Assembly (NCBI GenBank): GCA_002842495.1
Contig: PHDB01000007.1
Location: 1 to 64,000 of the forward strand
Length of the DNA: 64,000 bases
Source: Bacteroidetes bacterium HGW-Bacteroidetes-6
GTDB taxonomy: Bacteria > Bacteroidota > Bacteroidia > Bacteroidales > DTU049
Reading direction: 5' to 3'
The notes beneath the pieces were generated by a model that was given only the letters and a program-made list of their open reading frames with translations, was not told the DNA's origin and searched no databases. Below are positions 18,364 to 26,742 of this stretch, one piece after another. A program made the translations under genes and the position numbers. Every line of letters begins with the position of its first letter. Position 1 is the first letter of the stretch.

Positions 18364-19587
18364 CTAGTCAATACGAACAGCATCAGCCGGATTGAGTTTG
18401 GTGGCTTTACGAGCCGGATACAATGATGCAATAATTCCTGTTAAAACAATGAGGATACTCACACCGAAAAAGAAACTCCACGAAACCGACGGATAAATAA
18501 ACGATGAGTAGCCGGCTGCTTCAAGTCCCTGACCAATCGACGACAAGTCGAGCCCGGTGTTGCCGGTCCAAACAATCACAATTTTACTCACAATCATTCC
18601 ACTGACTCCGCCAATGAGCGACAGAAGTGTGGTTTCAAGTGTTATCATTGCAAACAATCGCCGACGGGTCACACCAATCGAAGCGAGCATACCCAGCTCG
18701 CGTGTTCGTTCTAAAACAATCATAAGCATGGTGTTTACAATTCCAAAGCCAATGGCCAGCAAGATGATGAACATAAATAAATACATGAACGCATTCATCA
18801 TCTGATCGACGTATCCAACCGAAGGGTCGGTTTCTCGCCATGTTTGAATATTTAATTGAGGAAATAGCTTTTTGAATACTGCTGCGTTTTCGTCTATTTT
18901 ATCACTGTCTTTCAGTCGGACATAAATTTCGCTGGCAGCGCCTTCGGGCATCATTATTAATGGTTGAAAGTCGGAGCGACGAACAAAAATGCGATATTCG
19001 TTGACAGCATTGTTGCTTGTGTGGAAAATTCCGCTCACTTTGAAGGCGGCACTGATCAGGTTTCCTTCGAGATCCTGAAATGTAAGAACGATTTTCGACT
19101 TGAGTTTAAGGTTGAGTTTCTTAGCTAGTTTGTCGCCAATCACCACACGGTTGGCTTTGTTGGTTGCAAAAAAATCGCCGCAAGTATCGCAAATGGTTTC
19201 CTGCATTTTGAAAACCTGCTTTTCGGTTTCGGGGTCAATGGCTAATACTTTCACTCCACCGTTTGCACTTGCAGTTGCTGCCATTGCCTGAATGTTGATT
19301 CGGGCTGTAACGGCTTCTGCGTTTTCGTTTTGGGCAATGATTTGGCAAATGCTATCGGCTTGCGGAATAAAAAATCCAACTTCGTTATTTTCATCGAATT
19401 TTGGATTGTCAATTCGTATATGAGCCGATTCCAAATCGATATAGTCGCGTATTCGTTGTTGTGCAGCTCCGTTCATTACTGCCGATGAGAATATTCCTCC
19501 TGTAACTCCAAGAAATACTGCGGCAATCACTATCAGACTGCGTAATTTGTTGCGCCAAATATTTTTCCAGGCAATTGACCAGATCAT
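18364..19587 (-). CDS. FtsX/MacB-type ABC transporter permease (second of two)
   Basis: A 407-residue permease with one N-terminal membrane helix (about 13-35, LRSLIVIAAVFLGVTGGIF), a long periplasmic domain (about 45-270), and three C-terminal helices (about 275-305, 320-350, 370-397) ending in the FtsX mark ARKATKLNPADAVRID. This is the LolC/LolE/MacB-like topology. The periplasmic domain contains the pair CDTC, which could form a disulfide. It shares fold and length with the next permease, so the transporter is probably a heterodimer, as in LolCDE. Confidence 0.9.
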   Translation of the reverse strand: MIWSIAWKNIWRNKLRSLIVIAAVFLGVTGGIFSSAVMNGAAQQRIRDYIDLESAHIRIDNPKFDENNEVGFFIPQADSICQIIAQNENAEAVTARINIQAMAATASANGGVKVLAIDPETEKQVFKMQETICDTCGDFFATNKANRVVIGDKLAKKLNLKLKSKIVLTFQDLEGNLISAAFKVSGIFHTSNNAVNEYRIFVRRSDFQPLIMMPEGAASEIYVRLKDSDKIDENAAVFKKLFPQLNIQTWRETDPSVGYVDQMMNAFMYLFMFIILLAIGFGIVNTMLMIVLERTRELGMLASIGVTRRRLFAMITLETTLLSLIGGVSGMIVSKIVIVWTGNTGLDLSSIGQGLEAAGYSSFIYPSVSWSFFFGVSILIVLTGIIASLYPARKATKLNPADAVRID

Positions 19588-19597
19588 AATTCAATTT

Positions 19598-20818
19598 TTA
19601 TTTGCGTAAAGCTTTAATCACGTTCAAACGAAAAATAATAAGCGAGGAAATAACAATAGTGGTTGCCATTACCCCCAGAATAATGACAGCTTGATCTGTG
19701 AAAAATCCAGCTTTGAATGCGGCCGGCATGATGGGCTCGAAACCAAACTCTTCCATCATTTTTGCCATGTCTCCCTGCAGACGAATTGGGTTTTGATGAA
19801 ACCAATAAACTATAGGAGTTGCCATCGCTGTGCCGGTGAGGACTCCAATAATTCCAATCTGAATCATTTCAAGGCCTTGCATCAGCACAATATGTGTTTT
19901 ACTCATTCCAACTGCCATCATCATTCCGAATTCACGTATTCGTTCGGTGGTAATCATCAGGACGGTTCCCAAAATTCCAAAACCAATAATCACATACAGA
20001 ATTCCGAGCATGATAATTCCACTGATATTATCACCTTCGATTTGCTGTACCATTTCAGGCATCATTTCTTTCCAGTCGAGCACTTCGTACAATTCGGGAT
20101 CAATGGTTTTGCGAAGTTTGTTCACAACGGCTGTAAGTTCGTCGGGATCTTTCATGTTGAAGGCCATCGACGTTAATTGGCCGGGAGCGCTAAAAAACTC
20201 CTGAGCGGCCGGAAGACTCAGGAAAATCATTTGTTTGTCGAGTTCAGGCGAGGGAAATTTAAGAATTCCTTTTACCGGAAAAATTCCGGCTGCCGAAGCG
20301 CCTTGATAACCTTGTCCAATGATCACCAGTGTGTCGCCAACGCTGAGTCCCAGATACGATGCCAGGCGGCTGCTCACCATCGATTCATTATCGTTGGCTG
20401 TGATAAAACTTCCCTGAACCATTTTCCCATACACCGAAGTAAGACCGTTTTCTGCTTCCGGGTCGATTCCCGTTAATATGGCTCCGCGCGTTTTGGTTCC
20501 ATACGATGAAAGAGCAAACGATTCGAGCCTGGGTGCAACGTCAAGACCATCAAAGGTGGCGATAATGGAATCGAGCTCACTGTTTTGTTGAAATGAATTG
20601 TTGAGAACCTGATCGTCCTGATACCCTTTAGAGTGAATCTGAAAGTAGCCCGACCAGGAATGTACCAAATTACTGACCATATGGTCGTAGCTCCCAATTT
20701 GAAACGAGCGCATGATGAGCGAAATCCAGACAGCAAAGGCTACCATAAAAACGGTTAATATGGTTCTGCGTCTGTTTCGCCACAAATTCCTCCACGAAAT
20801 TCTTAAAAGTTCGGACAT
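19598..20818 (-). CDS. FtsX/MacB-type ABC transporter permease (first of two)
   Basis: A 406-residue permease with the same layout as its neighbour: N-terminal helix (about 17-38), periplasmic domain (about 40-270), and three C-terminal helices, the first containing IIMLGILYVIIGFGILGTVLMI. FtsX-like features include ERIREFGMMMAVGMSKTHI and the terminal FRLNVIKALRK. It starts 6 bases after the LolA-like gene. Together with the second permease and the ATPase it makes a complete inner-membrane complex of the type that extracts lipids, lipoproteins or small molecules from the outer leaflet. Confidence 0.9.
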   Translation of the reverse strand: MSELLRISWRNLWRNRRRTILTVFMVAFAVWISLIMRSFQIGSYDHMVSNLVHSWSGYFQIHSKGYQDDQVLNNSFQQNSELDSIIATFDGLDVAPRLESFALSSYGTKTRGAILTGIDPEAENGLTSVYGKMVQGSFITANDNESMVSSRLASYLGLSVGDTLVIIGQGYQGASAAGIFPVKGILKFPSPELDKQMIFLSLPAAQEFFSAPGQLTSMAFNMKDPDELTAVVNKLRKTIDPELYEVLDWKEMMPEMVQQIEGDNISGIIMLGILYVIIGFGILGTVLMITTERIREFGMMMAVGMSKTHIVLMQGLEMIQIGIIGVLTGTAMATPIVYWFHQNPIRLQGDMAKMMEEFGFEPIMPAAFKAGFFTDQAVIILGVMATTIVISSLIIFRLNVIKALRK

Positions 20819-20824
20819 GGTTTA

Positions 20825-21571
20825 TTATTTCACGGTTTTCATGTTCTGTTGCGAGAAAAAACTATCGTCGATGGTAATGTTGAATTTTGCCAATTCGATA
20901 ATCATGATGGTTTTGTTTCCTGGTTTGTCGGCTGGAATAACTTCGTAGTATGTTGGAATACTACGATCGTTCATGCTTTTTATCTGCGACACATTTTCGG
21001 TGCGAACCAGATCGATATCTTCGTCGTAGTATTCCGATTTCAAAATATAGTAATCGTTTTTGCTGATCCATTTGATTACTTTTCCCCAAACTACAGCAGC
21101 ATTGGGCTTGGGAGTGAGCTCTATTTTGTAACAGTCGTAACCGCCAATGGTTTCACTGCCTACAATTTTATGAGTGTAGTCGTTAACAATCGATGACTCT
21201 TTCATAAAATCGTCGTATGATAAATCACTTCCCATCCAGCTTTGCGACATCATAGAGGAGGGGAGCTTTATCATCCTGGAGATAGAAGGAACCCAATTCC
21301 ACATGTCGTTTTGGCGTTTCAGAAATGTTTGCCCCTGATCTTTGACCGGAGCCGTTATCAGCACCATAGAATAGTCGCTGCCTTTGTTCCAGCTTTTTAT
21401 TGAAATAGTCCTTTCCCAGGTCGGGCGAACCAGTTTCATCGTGATGGTCATTTCTGCACTGTTTCCCTGCATTTTGTTGTACGCACGGGTAACAATTTCT
21501 GTGGCGGTCTGCGCATTTGTGCTACAGGAGAATATAACGCTCGTTATCGCCCAAAGAAATATCCTTTTCAT
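20825..21571 (-). CDS. LolA-like outer-membrane lipoprotein-sorting protein
   Basis: A 248-residue periplasmic protein with a signal peptide (about 1-21, ending TNAQ). The body reads as the LolA-like fold family often annotated 'outer membrane lipoprotein-sorting protein': EMTITMKLVRPTWERTISI, DMWNWVPSISRMIKLP, GYDCYKIELTPKP, YYEVIPADKPGNKT. Such proteins carry a hydrophobic ligand in the concave face of a beta sheet, so it may shuttle a lipid or lipoprotein between the neighbouring ABC complex and the outer membrane. The gene overlaps the tail of the TetR gene by 50 bases in another frame, which indicates co-transcription. Confidence 0.85.
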   Translation of the reverse strand: MKRIFLWAITSVIFSCSTNAQTATEIVTRAYNKMQGNSAEMTITMKLVRPTWERTISIKSWNKGSDYSMVLITAPVKDQGQTFLKRQNDMWNWVPSISRMIKLPSSMMSQSWMGSDLSYDDFMKESSIVNDYTHKIVGSETIGGYDCYKIELTPKPNAAVVWGKVIKWISKNDYYILKSEYYDEDIDLVRTENVSQIKSMNDRSIPTYYEVIPADKPGNKTIMIIELAKFNITIDDSFFSQQNMKTVK

Positions 21572-22178
21572 GGCTTTTTATGTTTTTGTATTTCAGAAAA
21601 TTCTTTTTGATGAAATCCTTTACACTATCAATTTGTTCTGTAGAAAACATTTCCGGAGCAAACAAATACATGAAACTAAAACCTTTCATAACGGAAGAAA
21701 AAAGAATCATGGTTGTTTGAGGATCCTTCGATTCAGAATTGGCAAAGTAAAAATAAAACGACTCAAGGTAGTCGGTATACTTTTTATCGCGACTAATATT
21801 CATCAGTATTTCAACGATTCCGGGTTGAACCGAAAGCTGCATAAACATTTTCCAACGAAGCAGATTGGAAGTCATGTGATCGAAAACTTTATCAATGAAT
21901 AGCCATGCCTCCTTTTGCTTCATTGTACCATTGCTGTTGTTGATAAAATCGAGCATGAGTTCATCGTAAAGAATGGTAAATATTTCAGCCAGTAAAACCT
22001 CCTTGCTTTCAAAATAGTGATACAGCGATCCCTTCGCGATTTTGGCATTTGTTGCTATTTGTGCAATGCTTGTTGCATGATAACCGTTTGAGGAAAACAG
22101 TTCGAGCGCGGTATCCATAATAAGTTTTCGGCGCTCGTCGCGCAATTCATTTAATTGTTGTTTTGTTCTCGGGCTCAT
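21522..22178 (-). CDS. TetR/AcrR-family transcriptional regulator, first gene of the ABC operon
   Basis: A 218-residue regulator with the TetR N-terminal DNA-binding domain: LIMDTALELFSSNGYHATSIAQIATNAKIAKGSLYHYFESKEVLL at about 18-62, containing the helix-turn-helix and the invariant G-x-LYHYF-x-SKE. The C-terminal helical domain (about 70-205) would bind a ligand that cannot be predicted. It heads a six-gene operon encoding the LolA-like protein, two permeases, ATPase and barrel. A near-perfect palindrome overlapping its own promoter (22187-22206) argues for autorepression of the whole operon. Confidence 0.93.
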   Translation of the reverse strand: MSPRTKQQLNELRDERRKLIMDTALELFSSNGYHATSIAQIATNAKIAKGSLYHYFESKEVLLAEIFTILYDELMLDFINNSNGTMKQKEAWLFIDKVFDHMTSNLLRWKMFMQLSVQPGIVEILMNISRDKKYTDYLESFYFYFANSESKDPQTTMILFSSVMKGFSFMYLFAPEMFSTEQIDSVKDFIKKNFLKYKNIKSHEKDISLGDNERYILL

Positions 22179-22186
22179 TTTTTAAA

Positions 22187-22206
22187 TTGACTGAACGGTC
22201 GGTCAA
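22187..22206 (-). promoter_or_regulatory. TetR-type operator over the operon start
   Basis: TTGACTGAACGGTCGGTCAA is a 20-bp inverted repeat: 8-bp arms TTGACTGA and TCGGTCAA match at seven of eight positions around ACGG. It begins 8 bp upstream of the regulator's start codon and overlaps the last three bases of the -7 element and the expected transcription start. The TGAC...GTCA half-sites are of the kind bound by TetR dimers. Confidence 0.75.
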
Positions 22207-22235
22207 AGATAAATTGATAAAATTCCCAATGCAAA
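22204..22235 (-). promoter_or_regulatory. Promoter of the TetR/LolA/ABC operon
   Basis: On the minus strand TTTG (22235-22232), 20 bases, then TATCTTTG (22211-22204) gives a full match to the Bacteroidota primary-sigma promoter TTTG-N19-21-TAnnTTTG. Transcription should start near 22200, inside the palindromic operator. Confidence 0.75.
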
Positions 22236-22359
22236 TTTTTAACATGAGATTAACTTGGGAAGGTGCTAAGCTTACTCTGATAAATGAGGTCTTTTGACGC
22301 AAAATGATTTTGTTTGCCGTCGTGTTGACGGAGATATTGAAAGATGTATCCGGCAATCT

Positions 22360-22962
22360 TCAACGCTGTTCAAAACCGTTTCCTGTAATTTTGTGATTGA
22401 AAATACTATCGGTACAATCCCAATCGTCGGTCGATAATTCACGCGAACAAGTTGTTTTACGTAATTCAAGGTTCAAATTGTCATCAATATTGCAACGAAT
22501 ATTTGTTTTATTGTCGAACATGTTGAATCTATCCCGAATCTGCAATCCCGAAATGTAGTTGCCTTCGCTATCGAAAACGAATAAGTATTCGTGCAATTCG
22601 TTGTAGGTTTCCTCTCCACAAGAGTAAAAAACAAGACCAATCAAATTGTTGCCGATATCAATTCTACCTGTTGTGCGAAATGGTTTGTTTGTTGAAGTTG
22701 CGAAATCGATGTTGAGCGAATCAAGATACTTATGGCGAAATTCTTGTGGAATTTCATCACCAATATCGTCGCTGAATTCATTCGAATAGGGCAGCTCTAA
22801 AACATCGAATAGTTTCACAAAGTCGTCGAAATTCGCATCAAATACCGGCGCTAAACGGGTGTCCGATAATTTAATTTCCTGAGCAATTGAGCATTTCATT
22901 TCATGCCGACTTCCGCAGCTGCCAAAGAACGCTATCATCAGAATAAATACAATTCGTATCAT
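22360..22962 (-). CDS. Hypothetical lipoprotein
   Basis: A 200-residue protein starting MIRIVFILMIAFFGSC, a short lipoprotein signal with Cys at 16. The body is acidic and contains four further Cys residues (at about 24, 127, 155 and 181). No family recognised. It lies 180 bp upstream of the TetR gene, in the same orientation, but the strong promoter in between means it is a separate unit. A TATCTTTA box on the minus strand near 23020 is a possible promoter. Confidence 0.6.
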   Translation of the reverse strand: MIRIVFILMIAFFGSCGSRHEMKCSIAQEIKLSDTRLAPVFDANFDDFVKLFDVLELPYSNEFSDDIGDEIPQEFRHKYLDSLNIDFATSTNKPFRTTGRIDIGNNLIGLVFYSCGEETYNELHEYLFVFDSEGNYISGLQIRDRFNMFDNKTNIRCNIDDNLNLELRKTTCSRELSTDDWDCTDSIFNHKITGNGFEQR

Positions 22963-23454
22963 GATATTGAATTTTTTGAACTCTTTCTCTCATAGAGGAT
23001 TGCGAATTGTAAAGATAGTGATTTTTGGGAATTGGGTTTGGGGTGGTGTTTTTTGAAGAGGAATTGGTTGCTGTTTTATAGATACTGATTTCGTTGTATA
23101 GTCTTGCTATGCCTCGATGATATTACAGCATTATGTATTGTTTTTCACACCAAGCAAGTCATTGCTTGCAATGATGCAGCTATATCCGCGCAAATTGAAA
23201 GACCTGCTGGTGCAATTTCTTCTCTGCGTAATCCCCAAACCGAGCCGCCTGCTGGCGGTGAGCTCATGAATACAATAAAAGTAATTTAATCTATGAATAA
23301 ATCTGCGGACGATTTTATTGCAAAATGTTGTTTAAATTGCGTTGAAGTAGCTTTTGTTGCGATTCTTAAACTGGTTCAGAAAGACTCAAAAAAAGCATGA
23401 GTATTGTCCAAACCCTATTTGATGCTTAAGGCTTTATTTATGTTTTTTACCAAC
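22963..23454. other. 492-bp stretch without a convincing gene
   Basis: Only short open frames occur: one of 61 codons at 23104-23289 (+) and one of 35 codons at 23293-23400 (+). Neither has a promoter box at a suitable place or a recognisable product. A small hairpin (CCGCC-TGCT-GGCGG) lies near 23250. The stretch could be gene debris, as the base composition and codon pattern look partly coding, but no parent gene can be named. Confidence 0.3.
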
Positions 23455-23754
23455 TTAATCTATTTCCATTTCAACGTAGCAATCTTCAACGTCAATAATA
23501 TAGCTTCCGTGATCGCTTTCGAAGTAGGTGGACACGGTTATTTCGGTGTTTGAAGTTATTTTAATTTCACCTACATTCTTACAAGTTGATTCGCCCGGAA
23601 GAAGAATGTTGGTAAAACTATTGCAATTCCAACAATAGTGAATGGTGTCGGTACCTGTGTTTACAACACATACCTGAGCATCGTCGCACTCAACTCTTTT
23701 TGTACAGGAAGCAAAGAGTAAAAGCAAAATCAATATAGAAAATACTTTTTTCAT
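23455..23754 (-). CDS. Small Cys-rich lipoprotein
   Basis: A 99-residue protein with a clear lipoprotein signal (MKKVFSILILLLLFASC, Cys at 17). The 80-residue mature part has six further Cys residues, including CWNC and an ending DVEDCYVEMEID, and beta-strand character (EITVSTYF, YIIDVED), suggesting a small disulfide-stabilised beta sandwich exposed outside the cytoplasm. No family recognised. It stands alone, 60 bp beyond the glnS stop and in the same direction as glnS. Confidence 0.6.
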   Translation of the reverse strand: MKKVFSILILLLLFASCTKRVECDDAQVCVVNTGTDTIHYCWNCNSFTNILLPGESTCKNVGEIKITSNTEITVSTYFESDHGSYIIDVEDCYVEMEID

Positions 23755-23813
23755 GATTCTTAGACTCTTTTGGCTGATTAAAGTAAGTTAAATATTGTTG
23801 AGCATAAATGGAA

Positions 23814-25493
23814 TTATTTCGCCCATCCATCTTTTAGCGTCACCGTACGGTTAAAAATAGGTTTTCCAGCAGGACTCAGTTTGTCGGGAACAAAATATCC
23901 GATACGCTCGAACTGGAAAAATTGACCCGGACGAGCTTCGGCAAGCGCAGGCTCGCACATGGCTGTGATGGTTTTTAAGCTATCTGGGTTCAGATAATCG
24001 AGAAATGTTTTTCCTTCTTCGGCATCGTCGGGGGCAGGAATGGTGAACAAGCGGTCGTACAGTCTGGTTTCGAGTTCAGCTGCATGTTTTGCCGATACCC
24101 AGTGAATGGTGCTTTTCACTTTGCGTCCGTCGGGACTATTGCCACCACGGCTTGCAGGGTCGTATTCGCCATACACCTCAATCACATTGCCATTTTCGTC
24201 CTTTTTGCAACCGGTGCATTTCACGAAATATGCGTAGCGCAGACGCACTTCGTTGCCCGGAAATAGTCGATGATAACCTTTGATGGGCTCTTCCATAAAA
24301 TCGTCGCGTTCAATCCACAACTCGCGGCTGAACGGAATTTCGCGTTTCCCTGCATTTTCGTCTTCCGGATTGTTCACTCCGGTCACCATATCAACCTGGT
24401 CTTCTGGATAATTGGTTACAATAAGCTTAACGGGATTCAGAACTGCCATGCGTCGTTCGGCCTTTTTGTTGAGGCTTTCGCGAACACAAAATTCGAGCAA
24501 TCCATATTCAATCACATTTTCGCGTTTGGCAACACCCACTCTATCGGCAAAATCGCGAATGGCATCGGCCGGAAAACCTCTGCGTCGCATACCACTGATG
24601 GTCGGCATGCGCGGATCGTCCCATCCGCTCACATGTTTTTCATTGACCAATTGAAGCAATTTGCGCTTACTCATTATCGTGTAGCTCAGATTCAGCCTCG
24701 CAAATTCAATTTGTTGCGGAGCGTGAATTCCGATGTTCTGAATGAACCATTCATACAGTGGGCGGTGAACTTCAAATTCGAGCGTACATACCGAATGGGT
24801 GATGCCTTCAATCGAATCGCTTTCGCCGTGAGCGTAATCGTACATGGGGTAAATATTCCACTGGTCGCCTGTGCGGTGATGATGTGCGTGCAAAATGCGA
24901 TACATAATCGGGTCGCGCATGTGCATATTGGGCGAATTCAGGTCAATTTTTGCGCGAAGAATCATCGAGCCATCAGCAAATTCACCGTTTTTCATGCGGC
25001 GAAAAAGATCGATGTTTGTTTCGGGACTTCTCTCGCGATGTTCGCAAGCAATACCAGGCCGGGTTGGCGTTGTGCGGTTGGTGCTGATGGTTTCCTGGGC
25101 ACATTCGCAAACATATGCCTTGCCTTCGAGAATCAATTTTTCGGCCCAGTCGTAAAGCTGTTGAAAATAATCGCTGGCATAATATTCACCATCCCACTGG
25201 AAACCAAGCCAGTTCACATCTTCTTTGATGGAATCGACATATTCTACTTCTTCTTTGGTGGGGTTGGTGTCGTCGAAACGCAAATTGCAGAGGCCCTTGT
25301 ATTTTTTAGCCAAACCAAAATTCAAACAAATACTTTTGGCATGACCAATATGCAAATAGCCGTTTGGCTCTGGCGGAAAGCGCGTGTGTACCCGATTGTA
25401 GCGACCACTTTCGAGATGGCTATCGATGATTTCTTCGATGAAGTTTTTCGTTTCTTTGGTCTCTTCGGGGCGATTAATATTTTCTGCGGCCAT
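23814..25493 (-). CDS. glnS: Glutaminyl-tRNA synthetase
   Basis: A class I synthetase that charges tRNA-Gln directly. In the 559-residue protein the HIGH motif reads [12 protein letters not shown] (about 36-47) and the KMSKS motif is [10 protein letters not shown] (about 260). The FDDTNP segment and the C-terminal anticodon-binding beta barrels ([11 protein letters not shown] onward) are those of GlnRS rather than GluRS. The ATG at 25493 gives MAAENINR; the frame is open to 25541 but those residues fall in the folB promoter region. Having glnS suggests this organism need not rely on Glu-tRNA(Gln) amidation. Confidence 0.97.
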   Translation of the reverse strand: MAAENINRPEETKETKNFIEEIIDSHLESGRYNRVHTRFPPEPNGYLHIGHAKSICLNFGLAKKYKGLCNLRFDDTNPTKEEVEYVDSIKEDVNWLGFQWDGEYYASDYFQQLYDWAEKLILEGKAYVCECAQETISTNRTTPTRPGIACEHRERSPETNIDLFRRMKNGEFADGSMILRAKIDLNSPNMHMRDPIMYRILHAHHHRTGDQWNIYPMYDYAHGESDSIEGITHSVCTLEFEVHRPLYEWFIQNIGIHAPQQIEFARLNLSYTIMSKRKLLQLVNEKHVSGWDDPRMPTISGMRRRGFPADAIRDFADRVGVAKRENVIEYGLLEFCVRESLNKKAERRMAVLNPVKLIVTNYPEDQVDMVTGVNNPEDENAGKREIPFSRELWIERDDFMEEPIKGYHRLFPGNEVRLRYAYFVKCTGCKKDENGNVIEVYGEYDPASRGGNSPDGRKVKSTIHWVSAKHAAELETRLYDRLFTIPAPDDAEEGKTFLDYLNPDSLKTITAMCEPALAEARPGQFFQFERIGYFVPDKLSPAGKPIFNRTVTLKDGWAK

Positions 25494-25498
25494 TTTTC

Positions 25499-25516
25499 TA
25501 TTTTTGTACAAAATTA
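25499..25516. promoter_or_regulatory. Overlapping divergent -7 boxes of glnS and folB
   Basis: TATTTTTG on the plus strand (25499-25506) lies 39 bp before the folB ATG. TAATTTTG on the minus strand (25516-25509) lies 15 bp before the glnS ATG. Both fit TAnnTTTG. The -33 boxes are not convincing. Confidence 0.4.
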
Positions 25517-25545
25517 CGCTCAATATTTTAACCAGCTGCATTTTT

Positions 25546-25902
25546 ATGAGTACAATTTCAATCGAAGGTATGGAATTTCGCGCTCCGGTGGGGTGTTTCG
25601 AAGAAGAAAAAATTGTTCACCCCCGCTTTGTTGTTGATGTTTTTATCGAATTCGATGCAGCTTTGCCCATGAAATCAGATCAACTTGAGCAAACCATCAA
25701 TTATCAGAAAGTATATTTGTTGATAAAAGAAATCATGACGCAGAAATTCAATTTGGTGGAGCGTGTTGCCGATGCAATTATGATATCGGTTTTAAATGAG
25801 TTCGGTCAAGCCGACAAAGTATCGTGCAAAATCAAAAAAATGCATCCGGCACTGGGTGGACAGATGGAATGTGTTGCTTTTTCGGCCGAAATGACGCGTT
25901 AG
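25546..25902 (+). CDS. folB: Dihydroneopterin aldolase
   Basis: Cleaves 7,8-dihydroneopterin to 6-hydroxymethyl-dihydropterin in folate synthesis. The 118-residue length is normal. Family marks are [19 protein letters not shown] at the N-terminus (substrate-binding loop with the catalytic Glu), [15 protein letters not shown] with the conserved Tyr, and LVERVADAI with the pterin-binding Glu. The ATG at 25546 fits homologues exactly; the frame is open further upstream into glnS. It is divergent from glnS, with 52 bp between starts. Confidence 0.93.
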   Translation: MSTISIEGMEFRAPVGCFEEEKIVHPRFVVDVFIEFDAALPMKSDQLEQTINYQKVYLLIKEIMTQKFNLVERVADAIMISVLNEFGQADKVSCKIKKMHPALGGQMECVAFSAEMTR

Positions 25903-25969
25903 CCTGCCCTTTTAACACTCAGTAATTCAGCGATATATCCGACAACAATCGGTTGAAAACGCTTATATC

Positions 25970-25997
25970 CGTTTATAAACGATAATAAACGTTTATT
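25970..25997. promoter_or_regulatory. Two adjacent perfect palindromes upstream of the SSB-like gene
   Basis: CGTTTATAAACG (25970-25981, 12 bp) is followed two bases later by AATAAACGTTTATT (25984-25997, 14 bp). Both are perfect inverted repeats built from the same CGTTTA/TAAACG unit in opposite order. They lie 84 bp before the SSB-like ATG with no T-run, so paired operator sites are more likely than a terminator. Confidence 0.45.
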
Positions 25998-26080
25998 TAC
26001 CGGCTATTGGCTTTGAGTCTTCATTACTTTGCAGAAGCAGAAAACGACTCTGCTTACTATAAATAATTAATTACAAAGCT

Positions 26081-26491
26081 ATGAGTGCACAAGTAAAACT
26101 TAACCTCGACGACCAAACCAGAATGCATGTACTGGTTACTTCTGATGAAAAGAAAAACAAAAATCCGGAAAAAAATATTGTTTACCTCGAAGGATCTGTA
26201 CAGGACGAACCTGTTCGCAGGGTTTTTTCGAACGGAAACAAGCTGGCAACTTTTATGCTCGCCACTGTTGAAGAATTTTCGACCCGGGGAGGTGAGCGAA
26301 TGCGTGTGACCGAAGTGTTTCATGTTGTTTCGTGGAACAAAGTTGCCGAGGTTGTTATCAGCAATGTGCACAAAGGTGCTCTTATAAAGCTTCGTGGACG
26401 TTTGCGCAATTCGGCCTGGACCGATTCGGATGGCAAGCAGCGCAACCGCGTTCAGATTGTGATTTCCGAAATGGTGCCCAAGGCAGCTTAG
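26081..26491 (+). CDS. Single-stranded DNA-binding (SSB-like) OB-fold protein
   Basis: A 136-residue protein with the SSB OB fold from about residue 29: NIVYLEGSVQDEPVRRVFSNGNKLATFMLATVE, then FHVVSWNKVAEVV and GALIKLRGRLRNSAWTDSDGKQ, the usual strand order. It binds single-stranded DNA. Two oddities set it apart from the housekeeping protein. It has an extra 28-residue lysine-rich N-terminal segment, and it ends SEMVPKAA without the Gly/Pro-rich linker and acidic DDDIPF-like tip that recruits repair proteins. It may be a secondary SSB, perhaps induced through the palindromes upstream. A bidirectional terminator follows. Confidence 0.82.
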   Translation: MSAQVKLNLDDQTRMHVLVTSDEKKNKNPEKNIVYLEGSVQDEPVRRVFSNGNKLATFMLATVEEFSTRGGERMRVTEVFHVVSWNKVAEVVISNVHKGALIKLRGRLRNSAWTDSDGKQRNRVQIVISEMVPKAA

Positions 26492-26560
26492 GCTTGTTGA
26501 TAAAACTTTCACTGGGTTCAAAACCCTGTGAAGGTTTATGGTTAAAGCACCAAAAACAGA

Positions 26561-26585
26561 AAAGCCGACTTTCGTCGGCTTTTTC
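26561..26585. terminator. Bidirectional terminator between the SSB-like gene and the tRNA
   Basis: The stem AAAGCCGAC / GTCGGCTTT closes a TTTC loop, with T-runs on both strands. It can end the rightward SSB-like transcript and the leftward initiator tRNA, whose 3' end lies only 5 bp away. Confidence 0.88.
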
Positions 26586-26589
26586 TTAG

Positions 26590-26661
26590 TAGCGGGGACA
26601 GGACTCGAACCTGCGACCTTCGGGTTATGAGCCCGACGAGCTGCCACTGCTCCACCCCGCA
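26590..26661 (-). tRNA. Initiator tRNA-fMet (CAT anticodon)
   Basis: A 72-nt cloverleaf: acceptor TGCGGGG with CCCCGCT, D stem GAGC/GCTC, anticodon stem TCGGG/CCCGA around CTCATAA, and T arm GCAGG-TTCGAGT-CCTGT. The three consecutive G:C pairs at the base of the anticodon stem and the unpaired first acceptor position (U1 opposite U72) identify the initiator rather than elongator tRNA-Met. The terminal CCA is not encoded. The gene is read leftward from a consensus promoter that lies just before, and almost touches, the start of era. Confidence 0.95.
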
Positions 26662-26708
26662 ATATATCTTGAATTCCTTTTTTTTGCTTACTTTTGCAAA
26701 TCGGACTG

Positions 26709-26739
26709 CAAAGATACTACAATTTCTTTACCAACCAAA
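26709..26739 (-). promoter_or_regulatory. Promoter of the initiator tRNA
   Basis: On the minus strand TTTG (26739-26736), 19 bases, then TATCTTTG (26716-26709) is a full match to TTTG-N19-21-TAnnTTTG. The expected start near 26705 leaves a leader of about 44 nt before the tRNA. The -33 box ends 4 bp before the divergent era start codon at 26743. Confidence 0.75.
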
Positions 26740-26742
26740 AAA

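Noticed and set aside
23293..23400. 35-codon frame ending KLVQKDSKKA
   Set aside because: Too short, without a promoter or conserved motif; kept only as part of the uncharacterised gap.
24270..25637. Open frame of 455 codons opposite glnS
   Set aside because: It lies wholly antisense to glnS, which has complete family motifs. The translation is a low-quality mix of Phe, His and Ile, as is usual for the reverse strand of A-rich coding DNA.
26057..26662. Open frame of 201 codons on the minus strand through the tRNA and SSB-like gene
   Set aside because: It reads through the initiator tRNA and opposite the SSB-like gene. Its N-terminal residues are a translation of the tRNA.
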